Shown here one piece after another: positions 9,008 to 17,298 of a stretch of DNA of 64,000 nt. Made by a program: the position numbers and the translations under genes. The stretch is from Salinilacustrithrix flava (GTDB taxonomy: Bacteria; Actinomycetota; Acidimicrobiia; Acidimicrobiales; Salinilacustritrichaceae): the NCBI RefSeq assembly GCF_041228405.1, contig NZ_CP133888.1:868001-932000 (forward strand), in the 5' to 3' direction. Within the stretch, counting starts at the first letter, position 1. Each line of letters begins with the position of its first letter. The notes under the pieces were generated by a model. That model searched no databases, was not told the DNA's origin, and saw only the letters and a program-made list of their open reading frames with translations.

Positions 9008-12000
9008 TCAGCTCGTTCGAATCCGGCGGGCCAACAGGGCCACATCGTCGCCGGGGCGCACCGGGCGCAGGGCCCAGCTCCAGCGAGCGGGCCCACCGGT
9101 GACCTGGTAGGGCGCCAGCGTGTCCGGACCGCAGGCGCCGGTGCCGAGGCCACGGTTGATGAGGTCCACGTGGACCTCGATCGTGGGACTCAGCTGCAGC
9201 TCGGCCGTGGTGGTCGCCGCGTAGAGGTCGGCGTCGTGGTGGTGGCGGGCGCTGAACCCGAACGGCTCGAGCCGGTCGGTCGACGACACCAGCAGGCCCG
9301 ACCCACCGTCGGCGGGGTCGCCGTCGGCGAGGACGAACCACCGGGTGTCGGTGTGGTGGCCGTGCTCCTGGGGCAGGACGTAGGGCACGTACTGGTCGGC
9401 GACCGGGCTGCGCCACCGACCGAGCTGCTCGCTGCTCTCCCGGTCGACGTAGGACTCGAGGGGGCCTCGCCCGTACCACTCGAGCAGGTCGAAGGTGGCG
9501 GGCACCTCGAAGCGGGCGCCGATCCGGGGCAGGTCGTCCAGGCTCCGGGGCAGCGCCAGCTCCTCGTCGACGAGGACGGTGCCGTCGCCCTGCACGCGGA
9601 GGCGCTGGCGGTGATCGATCGCCTTGTCCAGGCCCGGCAGGTGCAGGCGCCGCCGCAGCGTGACCTGGACCGACCCGTCGGCCTGGCGCCGGGCGGTGAC
9701 CTTGCGCGCCTCGTGTTCGACGCGGTCGAGGCCGAGGGCGAGCCAGCCGGCGAGCGCGCCCGGCACCGTGGTGGTGTCGAGGCGGCGGCCGTCGTTCTCC
9801 GTCGGTGCTCGCCACAGGCTGGCGGTGACCGGGCCGGCGAGCAGCGAGCGGCCGTCGAGCACGACGTCGACCAGAGCCGCCGCGTCCGGGTCCCAGCGGA
9901 CCGTCACGTCGCCGGCGACCGCCGCATCGCCGTCGAGCTCCACCGGCTCGGCCGTCGAGGCGGTGGACGACGCCGTCGCCGGGTGCTGCTTGGCCTCGGG
10001 GAGGTCGAACTGCTGCCAGGCGACCCGGTGCCCCACCTGCGCCCACGGCTGCTCCTCGGTGACGATGCAGCGGAGACCGAGGTGGGCCTCGGCGCCGGGC
10101 GGCACGTCCACCGTGGGGAGCGCGATCTCGACGGTGGCCTCGAACCCGCCGGGCAGCTCGGGGAGGTCGAACGTGCCGGACGCGACGACCTCGCCGTCGA
10201 CCTGCACGTCCCACTCGCCGCCCAGCCAGGCGACGTCGCGCCAGTCCTGCATGTTGATCACGACGATGCGGCCGCGCTTGAGGTCGCTGGCCCGGAACCG
10301 CACCGGTGCGGTGAGGTAGGCGTACTCGAGCAGCGCCGGCTTCGGGGTGCGGTCGGGCCACACCAGGCCGTTGCAGCAGAACGTGGCGTCGTTGGGCTCG
10401 TCGCCGAAGTGGCCGCCGTAGGCCCAGAACTCGGCACCGCGCTCATCGGTGGCCCGCAGGCCCTGGTCGGCCCAGTCCCAGATGAAGCCGCCCTGCAGCC
10501 CGTCGGTGGTCTCGATCACCGCCCAGTAGTCGGCCAGGCTGCCGTTGGAGTTGCCCATCGCGTGGCTGAACTCGCACATGACCAGTGGCCGCTGCTCGTC
10601 GGTGTCGGCGGTGCGCTCGGCCCAGGCGCGGATCGCGTCGATCGACGGGTACATGGGGCACACGAGATCGGTGGCCGGACCGGGATCGCCCGGGTCGTCG
10701 GTGCCGGCGAAGGCGCGGTGGCAGGCGCCCTCGTAGTGGACGACGCGGCTGGGGTCGGTCCGGCGGATCCAGGCCGCGGCCGCGTCGAACACGGCGGCGT
10801 CGCCGGACTCGTTGCCCAGCGAGAAGGCGAAGACGGACGGGTGGTTCCGGTCTCGGATCACCATCCGCACGATCCGGTCGAGGATCGCGGGCGTGAACCG
10901 GGGGTCGAGCGAGAGGCTGGCGAGCCGGGCGTGGCTCTCCACGTTGGCCTCGTCCACGACCCACAGGCCGAGCTCGTCGCAGGCGTCGAGGAAGCGAGGG
11001 TCGTTCGGGTAGTGCGCGGTGCGCACGGCGTTCACGTTGTGCTGCTTCATCAGCACGACGTCGTCCCACATGCCGACCTCGGTGACCGCCTTGCCCCGAT
11101 CGGGGTCGTGGTCGTGGCGGTTCACGCCGTGGATCAGCACCGGGTACCCGTTCAGCAGCAGCTCGCGGTCGACCACCTCCACCCGCCGGAACCCGGTCTG
11201 GACCGACGTGGCCTCCACCACGTTCCCGTCCGGGTCGATCAGCGACAGCACCAGGGTGTGCAGGACGGGGTTCTCCGACGACCACGGCGTGACGTCGTCG
11301 AAGCGCTCGCGCAGCCGGGTGACCCCGCGGTGCAGGTAGGCGCTGATCGACTCCGCCAGCGGGTCGCTGCGGTCGAACACCTCCACATCCGCGCTGAGGG
11401 GCTGGCGCAGCAGGGCTGCGCCGTCGTCGTCCAGCACCGTGGCCTCCAGGTGCCAGCCGGCGGCGATCGACCCGCCCACCCGGACGTCCACCTGGAGCAG
11501 GCCGGTGGACAGGTCCTCGTCGAGGTCGGCGGTGACCGCCACGTCGGCGAGGTGCACGGGAGCGGTGGAGTACAGGTGGACCTCGCGGTGCAGGCCCGCC
11601 ATCCACCAGTGGTCCTGGTCCTCGAGCCAGCTCCCGTCGGACCAGCGGACCACCACCAGCGCCAGCGCGTTCTCGCCGGGGTGCACGAACGGCGTGAGGT
11701 CGAACTCCTGGGGCAGCCGGGAGTCCTTGCCCATGCCGACCGGCTCGCCGTTGCAGAAGACGTAGAGGCAGCTCTCGGCGCCGCCGACGTGCAGCACGGT
11801 CCGGCGACCGTCCCAGCCCTCGGGGAGGTCGAAGGTGCGCCGGTGGACGCCGGTGGGGTTGGCGTCGGGGACCTCGGGCGGCTCGAGGTCGAAGGGCATC
11901 CGCACGTTCGTGTAGTGCGGGTGGTCGGGCACCTCCGGGTGCATGGTCCAGCAGCCCGGCACCTCGAACGGCAGCCAGCCACCGCCCGCACCGCCGACGC

Positions 12001-12241
12001 CGACGTCCTCGGCGGTCACCGACTCCGGGCGGTCCCGCAGCGCGAAGTCCCAGGTGCCGTCGAGGGAGCGGAACCACGGCGATGCGGTCCGGTCACCGGC
12101 CGCGGCCAGGTCCTCGTCGGGGTACGGGTACGCCGTGGCCCGCATCGGCAGGCGGCCCACGGCCACCTGCTCGGGCCGGGCCCACGAGCGCGAGCCGAAC
12201 GCGTCGAGGGGCGAGCGAGGGTGCACGGGGTCCATCGCCAT
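9008..12241 (-). CDS. lacZ: Beta-galactosidase, glycoside hydrolase family 2
   Basis: 1077 aa from the ATG at 12241 (MAMDPVHP). The ORF is open further upstream but there it runs into the divergent glycosyltransferase promoter. All LacZ domains are present: jelly-roll (RSLDGTWDF, PFEVPGCW), Ig-like domains, TIM barrel with VNRHDHDPDRGK, acid/base in SLGNESG and nucleophile in MCEFSHAMGNSNG, and a C-terminal small-chain domain (WYGRGPLESYVDR). It hydrolyses beta-galactosides. No signal peptide, so cytoplasmic. No permease or lac regulator adjoins it. Confidence 0.95.
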   Translation of the reverse strand: MAMDPVHPRSPLDAFGSRSWARPEQVAVGRLPMRATAYPYPDEDLAAAGDRTASPWFRSLDGTWDFALRDRPESVTAEDVGVGGAGGGWLPFEVPGCWTMHPEVPDHPHYTNVRMPFDLEPPEVPDANPTGVHRRTFDLPEGWDGRRTVLHVGGAESCLYVFCNGEPVGMGKDSRLPQEFDLTPFVHPGENALALVVVRWSDGSWLEDQDHWWMAGLHREVHLYSTAPVHLADVAVTADLDEDLSTGLLQVDVRVGGSIAAGWHLEATVLDDDGAALLRQPLSADVEVFDRSDPLAESISAYLHRGVTRLRERFDDVTPWSSENPVLHTLVLSLIDPDGNVVEATSVQTGFRRVEVVDRELLLNGYPVLIHGVNRHDHDPDRGKAVTEVGMWDDVVLMKQHNVNAVRTAHYPNDPRFLDACDELGLWVVDEANVESHARLASLSLDPRFTPAILDRIVRMVIRDRNHPSVFAFSLGNESGDAAVFDAAAAWIRRTDPSRVVHYEGACHRAFAGTDDPGDPGPATDLVCPMYPSIDAIRAWAERTADTDEQRPLVMCEFSHAMGNSNGSLADYWAVIETTDGLQGGFIWDWADQGLRATDERGAEFWAYGGHFGDEPNDATFCCNGLVWPDRTPKPALLEYAYLTAPVRFRASDLKRGRIVVINMQDWRDVAWLGGEWDVQVDGEVVASGTFDLPELPGGFEATVEIALPTVDVPPGAEAHLGLRCIVTEEQPWAQVGHRVAWQQFDLPEAKQHPATASSTASTAEPVELDGDAAVAGDVTVRWDPDAAALVDVVLDGRSLLAGPVTASLWRAPTENDGRRLDTTTVPGALAGWLALGLDRVEHEARKVTARRQADGSVQVTLRRRLHLPGLDKAIDHRQRLRVQGDGTVLVDEELALPRSLDDLPRIGARFEVPATFDLLEWYGRGPLESYVDRESSEQLGRWRSPVADQYVPYVLPQEHGHHTDTRWFVLADGDPADGGSGLLVSSTDRLEPFGFSARHHHDADLYAATTTAELQLSPTIEVHVDLINRGLGTGACGPDTLAPYQVTGGPARWSWALRPVRPGDDVALLARRIRTS

Positions 12242-12265
12242 CAGGCCGACCGTAGTTTGTGCTCC

Positions 12266-13354
12266 GTGCCGCCGCTCCCGTCCTTGCGCCCCCACCTGCG
12301 TCCGGGCGTGGTGGTGCGGGCCGCACTGCTCGGCACGGTCGTCGTCCGCTTCGTCCGGGCCACCGCGGCCGAGTCACCGCTCGCCGCCATGGCGCCTCCC
12401 CCCGACCAGCCGGATGCCACCGTCGTCGTCCCCGCCCGCGACGAGCAGGACCGCATCGGCCCGTGCGTGACCTCGCTGGTCGGGCAGGGCGCGGCCGTGA
12501 TCGTGGTGGACGACGGCTCCACCGATCGCACTCGCGAGGTCGCCACCGCGGCCGGCGCCTCCGTGGTCGACGCCGGCCCGCTCCCGGCCGGCTGGGCGGG
12601 CAAGGCCCACGCCCTGCAGGTGGGGTTGGAGGCGGCGACGACCCCCGTCGTGGTCTTCGTCGACGCCGACACCCGGGCCCGCGACGGGTTCGTCACGGCG
12701 GCCGTCGACGCCGTCGGCGACGCCACGCTCGTCACGGCCGGCGCCCGCGTGCTCGCCGAGGATCCCGGCGAGCGCTGGCTGCACCCGGCGATGCTCACCA
12801 GCCTGGTGTACCGCCTCGGCCCGCCCGGGGTGGTCCCGTCCGACCCGACCCGCACCATGGCCAACGGCCAGTGCATGGTCGTCGACCGCGCCCGGCTGCT
12901 CGACGCCGGCGGCTTCGAACCGGTGCGGGCGAACCTGCTCGAGGACCTGGCGCTGGCCCGCTCGCTCGCCGGACGGGGCCATGACGTGCGGTTCCTCGAC
13001 GGCACCGCGGTGCTCGACGTCGAGGGCTACGGCTCCCTGGGGGCCACGTGGCGGGGCTGGGGCCGGTCGCTCGACCTGCGATCGGTGACGCTGCCCGCCG
13101 CGCAGGCCCTCGACCTGGCGGTGGTGTGGTCGGCGATGGCGCTGCCGCTCCCTCGCCTGCTTGCCGGCCGAGGCGACGCCGTCGACGTCGCCGCGCTGCT
13201 CGTGCGCCTGGGCACGCTGGTCGGCACGCGCGGCGCCTACGCGCGGCGCGGCCTGCCCTACCTGCTCTCGCCGCTGGCCGACCTGCCGGTGGCGGTCCGC
13301 ATCACGGCCGGCACGGTGCGGCCCAGCCGGCGCTGGCGGGGGCGTACCTACTGA
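12266..13354 (+). CDS. Family 2 glycosyltransferase, carotenoid or hopanoid type
   Basis: 362 aa from a GTG at 12266, 24 bp from the divergent lacZ start. Residue 40 onward is a GT-A fold: ATVVVPARDEQDRIG, VVDDGSTD, WAGKAHALQ, the DxD motif as FVDADTRA, and the acceptor motif LLEDLALARS. A hydrophobic C-terminal part suggests membrane association. The pattern (GWAGKxxAL and E-D-x-x-L) is shared with CrtQ-like carotenoid and HpnB-like glycosyltransferases. Lying among carotenoid genes it could glycosylate the carotenoid hydroxyl; that is inference. The stop overlaps the convergent PlsY-like gene by 7 nt. Confidence 0.78.
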   Translation: MPPLPSLRPHLRPGVVVRAALLGTVVVRFVRATAAESPLAAMAPPPDQPDATVVVPARDEQDRIGPCVTSLVGQGAAVIVVDDGSTDRTREVATAAGASVVDAGPLPAGWAGKAHALQVGLEAATTPVVVFVDADTRARDGFVTAAVDAVGDATLVTAGARVLAEDPGERWLHPAMLTSLVYRLGPPGVVPSDPTRTMANGQCMVVDRARLLDAGGFEPVRANLLEDLALARSLAGRGHDVRFLDGTAVLDVEGYGSLGATWRGWGRSLDLRSVTLPAAQALDLAVVWSAMALPLPRLLAGRGDAVDVAALLVRLGTLVGTRGAYARRGLPYLLSPLADLPVAVRITAGTVRPSRRWRGRTY

Positions 13355-13920
13355 GCAGCACGCCGCTCGCTCATCGCGGCCTGGGCGAAGCGGAGCCCGA
13401 TGATCGACAGCAGCGCGCCGGTCGCGGCCACCCGCTCCTTGCTCTCGAAGGCCAGCTGCACGACCGGGAACCCGAACACGCCCACCCGCGCCGCCCACGC
13501 GAACGACCGGGTCGCCGCCCACACCAGGAGCAGGACCAGCACCGTGACGACCGCGGGCACCGGGGCGAGCACCGCCATCCCGCCGACGAAGGTGAGGATC
13601 GAGCGGCCGCCCCGGAAGCCGGCGAACACCGGGTAGGCGTGGCCGAACATGGCCGAGCCCACCGCCACGTGGGCGATGCCCCAGGCCGGGTCGTCGAGCA
13701 GCAGACCCACCGCACCCGCAACGGCCCCCTTGGCCACGTCGCCGGCGAACACCGGCAGCGAACCCCGTGGCCCGAGCTGGTCCTTGACGTTCCAGTAGCC
13801 GGGGTTGCGGTCCCCGACGTCCCGGGGATCGAACCCCCGGGCCCGGCCGACGAGGACCGCCACCGGGATCGAGCCCAGGAGGTAGCCGGCCACGACGGCG
13901 GCGATGAGGGCAGGGAGCAC
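13348..13920 (-). CDS. PlsY-like acyltransferase, atypical motifs
   Basis: 190 aa with about five membrane segments; GTG start at 13920 chosen because it gives the family N-terminus (hydrophobic stretch then GYLLGSIPVA); GTG 13938 is an alternative. PlsY transfers acyl groups from acyl-phosphate to glycerol-3-phosphate. Here the signature loop reads DRNPGYWNVKDQLG where PlsY normally has a SGNIGATNV-like loop, and GGRSILT replaces the usual GGKGVAT. So it belongs to the fold but its conserved motifs are changed. Next to the glycosyltransferase, a carotenoid-glycoside acyltransferase is possible but unproven. Confidence 0.7.
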   Translation of the reverse strand: MLPALIAAVVAGYLLGSIPVAVLVGRARGFDPRDVGDRNPGYWNVKDQLGPRGSLPVFAGDVAKGAVAGAVGLLLDDPAWGIAHVAVGSAMFGHAYPVFAGFRGGRSILTFVGGMAVLAPVPAVVTVLVLLLVWAATRSFAWAARVGVFGFPVVQLAFESKERVAATGALLSIIGLRFAQAAMSERRAAQ

Positions 13921-13959
13921 CGCACCACTCTGATCCACGGCCCGTAGCGTCGGGGGCGC

Positions 13960-14658
13960 ATGGCCGTCGCCTCCTTCCACCTCGTGCGCCACGCCGGCAC
14001 GCTCGAGCCCACCGCACGCCTGCCCCTCGACCGGCGCGCGCTGCGCCGCGTGCCCGGCCTGCGGTTCGGGCGGCTGCTCGGCACCGGCGAAGGCCAGACG
14101 ATGACGACGTCGGCCGACCTGCGCCGCTGGGCCGCCTTCGCCGTGTGGGACGACGTCGCCGACCTGGTCCGGTTCCGGGACCACCACCCGCTGTCCCGAC
14201 GGTGGGACCGGGCCGAGGAGCGATTCGACGTGCAGCTCCGGCCCCTCGGGTCCCGCGGCACCTGGGACGGCGTCGATCCCCTCGCCGGCCACGACCAGGC
14301 GGCCGACCACGACGGTCCGATCGCCGTGCTCACCCGCGCCACCGTCCGCTGGCGCCGCCTCCCCGCGTTCGTGCGCGCCGTCCCGCCGGTCGACGCGCAC
14401 CTGGCGTCGGTCGAGGGACTGCTCCAGGCGGCGGGCGTCGGCGAGTGGCCGATCGGTCGCCAGGCCACGTTCAGCCTGTGGCGAGACGCGGATGCCATGC
14501 AGCGGTTCTCGTACCGGTCCGCTGAGCACGTCGAGGTCGTGCGCCGGACGCGCGACGAGGACTGGTACGGAGAGGAGCTCTTCGCCCGGTTCGCGCCGGT
14601 CGCCTGGTCCGGGACGTGGTCGGGCGCGCAGCCGCTGGGCCCCGCGACGTGGGTGTGA
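13960..14658 (+). CDS. crtA: CrtA-like carotenoid 2-monooxygenase
   Basis: 232 aa. The run VPGLRFGRLLGTGEG, then WAAFAVWDD, GPIAVLTRATVR, GVGEWPIGRQATFSLW and WYGEELFARF with GTW near the end follow the spheroidene monooxygenase (CrtA) pattern along the whole length. CrtA oxidises C-2 of 1-hydroxy acyclic ends; relatives in myxol producers are 2'-hydroxylases. With CruF and CrtD homologues 8 kb upstream, oxidation at C-2' of the psi-end is the natural prediction. Divergent from the PlsY-like gene. Confidence 0.82.
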   Translation: MAVASFHLVRHAGTLEPTARLPLDRRALRRVPGLRFGRLLGTGEGQTMTTSADLRRWAAFAVWDDVADLVRFRDHHPLSRRWDRAEERFDVQLRPLGSRGTWDGVDPLAGHDQAADHDGPIAVLTRATVRWRRLPAFVRAVPPVDAHLASVEGLLQAAGVGEWPIGRQATFSLWRDADAMQRFSYRSAEHVEVVRRTRDEDWYGEELFARFAPVAWSGTWSGAQPLGPATWV

Positions 14659-14680
14659 CCTCCTGCCGTACCGTGGGGTC

Positions 14681-15454
14681 ATGCGCCGCGCACTGCTGCT
14701 GGGACTGCTCACCGTCGCCCTGATCGCCGCCGGGTGCGGCGACGACGACGACACCGACACGACCACCGACACGTCGGTCCCGACCGAGACGGAGACCGAG
14801 ACCGAGACGGAGACGGAGACGGAGACCGCCGACCCGTCCTCGACCACCGCCGCCCCGACCCCGTCGGAGCTGCCCGGCGAGCGCATCGACATCTTCCCCT
14901 ACGAAGGCGCCGAGCTCGCCGTGGTCGGCGTCGAGGCCGACGACGTCCTCAACATGCGCGCCGCACCGGGCGTGGAGTACGAGGTCGTCGCCGAGCTCGA
15001 CCCGCTGGACGACGGGATCATGCCCACCGGGCACAACCGCCAGCTCGACGAGGGAGGGATCTGGGCCGAGATCGAGGTGGACGGTGAGACCGGATGGGCG
15101 AGCACGGCCTTCCTCGCCCACCTCGGCGAGACGCGCGACGCCACCACCGAGCTCTACCCCGACGTGGCCGATCGGCCGCGCGGCGACACCATGGTGCAGC
15201 TCGGCGAGCTCGTGGCCGACCGGGTCGCCGGCTTCGACGAACCCGAGCCCGACGTGGTCGTCGTCGACGGCCCCTCCGTGGGCGACCTCGGCGAGATCAC
15301 GGTCGACGTCGTCGGCTTCCCCGACGACGCCGTGCTCGGCGAGCGCCTCCACGTCTTCGCCGAGCCCGATCCGGGCGGCGAGAGCTTCACGGTGCGCACG
15401 GTGGAGTCCACCACGCTGTGCCGGCGGGGCGTCAGCGACGGTCTGTGCGTGTGA
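14681..15454 (+). CDS. Lipoprotein with SH3-like domain
   Basis: 257 aa. Signal peptide MRRALLLGLLTVALIAAGC with lipobox IAAGC (Cys 19), then an acidic Asp/Thr and Thr-Glu repeat linker (about 20-60), a bacterial SH3-like domain (VLNMRAAPG, WAEIEVDGETGWAS, about 80-145) and a second beta-rich domain of unknown type ending in a CxxxxxxxxC pattern. It should be anchored on the outer face of the membrane; SH3 domains of this kind often bind cell-wall material. Its 3' end overlaps the convergent crtZ by 23 nt. Confidence 0.8.
   Translation: MRRALLLGLLTVALIAAGCGDDDDTDTTTDTSVPTETETETETETETETADPSSTTAAPTPSELPGERIDIFPYEGAELAVVGVEADDVLNMRAAPGVEYEVVAELDPLDDGIMPTGHNRQLDEGGIWAEIEVDGETGWASTAFLAHLGETRDATTELYPDVADRPRGDTMVQLGELVADRVAGFDEPEPDVVVVDGPSVGDLGEITVDVVGFPDDAVLGERLHVFAEPDPGGESFTVRTVESTTLCRRGVSDGLCV
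14781..14828 (+). repeat. Hexanucleotide repeat encoding a Thr-Glu tract
   Basis: About eight tandem copies of GAGAC(G/C) in the lipoprotein linker code for alternating Thr-Glu. In-frame six-base units can be gained or lost by slippage without frameshift, changing linker length. Confidence 0.8.
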
Positions 15455-15923
15455 GCTGCCGGTCGTCGGCTGCCTCGGCCCGTGCCCGCACCGACGCGGG
15501 CACGATCGGCACCAGCATCCCGTAGGGCTCGCCGCCGAAGCGGTGGTGCAGCGCGTGCGCCTCGGCCAGCCGGTCGAGCGCCGGGTGGCGTCCCCGGACG
15601 GGGATGCGCCGGTGGATGTAGCCGTCGTGCACCAGCGCGTAGGCGAAGCCGTACAGCGTGACGCCGACGGTGACGGGCAGCAGCACGCCGAGGCCGTCGA
15701 CGTTGAACCCAGCGGCCATCGCGACCATCACCACGCCGGCGAAGACGGCGGGGAAGGCGTCGTTGGCCTCGAAGAAGGGCTCGCCTTCGGCACGGGCCGG
15801 CCAGCGGCGGTGGTGCGAGCGGTGCAGTCGGCGGCCGAGGCCGTGCATCACGTAGCGATGGGCCAGGTAGGTCACCGGCTCCATGACCACGAACGCGGCG
15901 ACGATGAGGGCGAGCGCGGTCAT
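15432..15923 (-). CDS. crtZ: Beta-carotene 3-hydroxylase (CrtZ type)
   Basis: 163 aa from the ATG that overlaps the crtYd stop (TCAT on the plus strand). Four His clusters of the fatty-acid/carotene hydroxylase diiron family are visible: HRYVMH (22-27), HRSHH (34-38), HDGYIH and HALHH, with four hydrophobic segments. It hydroxylates C-3 of the beta-ionone ring. It is last in the crtYc-crtYd-crtZ operon, so the substrate is the cyclic product made by the two genes before it. Confidence 0.9.
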   Translation of the reverse strand: MTALALIVAAFVVMEPVTYLAHRYVMHGLGRRLHRSHHRRWPARAEGEPFFEANDAFPAVFAGVVMVAMAAGFNVDGLGVLLPVTVGVTLYGFAYALVHDGYIHRRIPVRGRHPALDRLAEAHALHHRFGGEPYGMLVPIVPASVRARAEAADDRQLTRTDRR

Positions 15924-16261
15924 GTCCGTCCCTCCGGTCGCCACGGTGCCGGGTCGTTCGGCGTGTCCTGGCGGACCCACAGCAGCAGCACCAGGGTGAG
16001 GAGCGAGAAGCCGAAGAAGTAGTCCTCCACCGGGATGTCCCACGGGAAGCGCCACGGGGTCTTCTGGTCCGGGTCGTAGCGCACGATCGGTGCCGACAGC
16101 TTGGTGAGCCAGCCGTTGACCAGGAACATGAAGAACAGGCTGATGCCCATCGTCCACCAGTACGACGGGCTGCGGAACAGACCCGTGCGCAGCACGCGCT
16201 TCTCGAGGGCGACGACGGCGATCGCCGACAGGACGGCGGGGATGGCGTACTCGTAGCTCAT
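15920..16261 (-). CDS. crtYd: Lycopene cyclase subunit CrtYd
   Basis: 113 aa, three membrane segments. The motif DIPVEDYFFGFSLLTL is the CrtYd form of the lycopene-cyclase domain signature. Heterodimeric CrtYc/CrtYd cyclases are typical of actinobacteria and cyclise psi-ends of lycopene to rings. It starts 8 nt after the crtYc stop, and its stop overlaps crtZ. Confidence 0.92.
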   Translation of the reverse strand: MSYEYAIPAVLSAIAVVALEKRVLRTGLFRSPSYWWTMGISLFFMFLVNGWLTKLSAPIVRYDPDQKTPWRFPWDIPVEDYFFGFSLLTLVLLLWVRQDTPNDPAPWRPEGRT

Positions 16262-16268
16262 GGGCCGT

Positions 16269-16580
16269 TCACCGCTTCAGCGTGTGCCGGGAGGCTTCGA
16301 ACGTCAACAGCGCGCAGAGCGGGATCACGATGAAGAAGGCGACCTCCTCCACCGGGATGTCGCCGGGCAGCCGCCACCCGGTGACCCACCGCTCGTCGAA
16401 GGTCCAGTGGCCCCGGGCGATGGCGATGACGTCCCACACGATGAAGATGGCGAGCGGGAGCCACATGGCTCGAAGGAGCCGGCGGGGCCGCCGGTACACG
16501 CGAGCCCGGAACACGAACTCCAGCGGCAGCGTGATCGCGGCGCAGGCGGCCATGATGAGCAGGTACTGGTAGCGGTCCAT
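16269..16580 (-). CDS. crtYc: Lycopene cyclase subunit CrtYc
   Basis: 103 aa, three membrane segments, first gene of the cyclase operon. It has TLPLEFVFRARVYRRP near the start and the domain signature LPGDIPVEEVAFFIVIPL, the partner motif to that of CrtYd. The two subunits together form the active cyclase. It begins about 50 bp after the end of the upstream hydrolase gene, so the three carotenoid genes may be transcribed with the hydrolases. Confidence 0.92.
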   Translation of the reverse strand: MDRYQYLLIMAACAAITLPLEFVFRARVYRRPRRLLRAMWLPLAIFIVWDVIAIARGHWTFDERWVTGWRLPGDIPVEEVAFFIVIPLCALLTFEASRHTLKR

Positions 16581-16632
16581 GGGCGGGCGCGACGGTACCC
16601 GCGGGGCCGCGGCGGCTCCCGTCAGCCGGCGA

Positions 16633-17298
16633 TCAGGGTCGGGCGAACAGCTCGAGCGCGGCGGGGAGCTCGGCCTCGACCACGCCGGGCTGCGACGCGA
16701 CCTCGGCCAGCCACGGCGGCCGGTTGACCGCCGAGATGGCGATGGCGGTGTCGAGGCCGGACAGGGCGCTCGCCTGCCACGCGAACGTGCGGGCGTAGTC
16801 GGGCGGGCGCACGTCGGTGGCCAGCTCGACGAGCGCGACGGGATCGGGGGTGGAGCCGTCCTGCTCGGGGCGGAAGAGCATCGGCGAGGTCGGACCGGGG
16901 CCGCCGCCGTGGAGGCCCGGACCGTCGGCGATCACCGCACCACGCACGAGGCCAGGGCGGGCACCGGCGATGAGCAGGGCGACGTAGCCGCCGAGGCCGC
17001 GGCCCACGACGGTGACGCCGGGGCCGTCGCCGTCCGGCTGCAGCGCCGCGAGCGCGGCATCGGCGTCCGCCATCAGGATCTCGCAGTAGTAGCCGCCGCC
17101 CTTGGGCACATCGGAGGCGCCGTGGCCGGTGAGGTCGAGCCCGTGCACGGGACCGGGCCAGGACTCGACCGCGTCGAGGGCGTCGGGGGTGGTGCGCTCG
17201 CCGAGGCCGTGGAGCAGCAGCAGCGGTCGGCCGGCACCGGCCCGCAGCTCCCACAGGGCGAGGGTCAGGTGGTTGTGCAGCAGGTCGGTGCGCTTCAT
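16633..17298 (-). CDS. Degenerate alpha/beta hydrolase lacking the nucleophile
   Basis: 221 aa; ATG at 17298 overlaps the stop of the upstream hydrolase. The fold is recognisable (LLLLHGLGER oxyanion loop, HGLDLTGHGAS, VVGRGLGGYVALL), but the nucleophile elbow reads GRGLG instead of GxSxG, so the Ser is a Gly, and the protein ends soon after strand 6 with no clear catalytic His. It is shorter than a usual hydrolase by 50 residues or more. The frame is open and codon use normal, so it may be a non-catalytic protein rather than a pseudogene. Confidence 0.75.
   Translation of the reverse strand: MKRTDLLHNHLTLALWELRAGAGRPLLLLHGLGERTTPDALDAVESWPGPVHGLDLTGHGASDVPKGGGYYCEILMADADAALAALQPDGDGPGVTVVGRGLGGYVALLIAGARPGLVRGAVIADGPGLHGGGPGPTSPMLFRPEQDGSTPDPVALVELATDVRPPDYARTFAWQASALSGLDTAIAISAVNRPPWLAEVASQPGVVEAELPAALELFARP

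Noticed and set aside
9008..9030. GTTCGAATCC, a tRNA T-loop-like string near the end of lacZ
   Set aside because: No acceptor or anticodon stem around it; it is inside the beta-galactosidase coding region.
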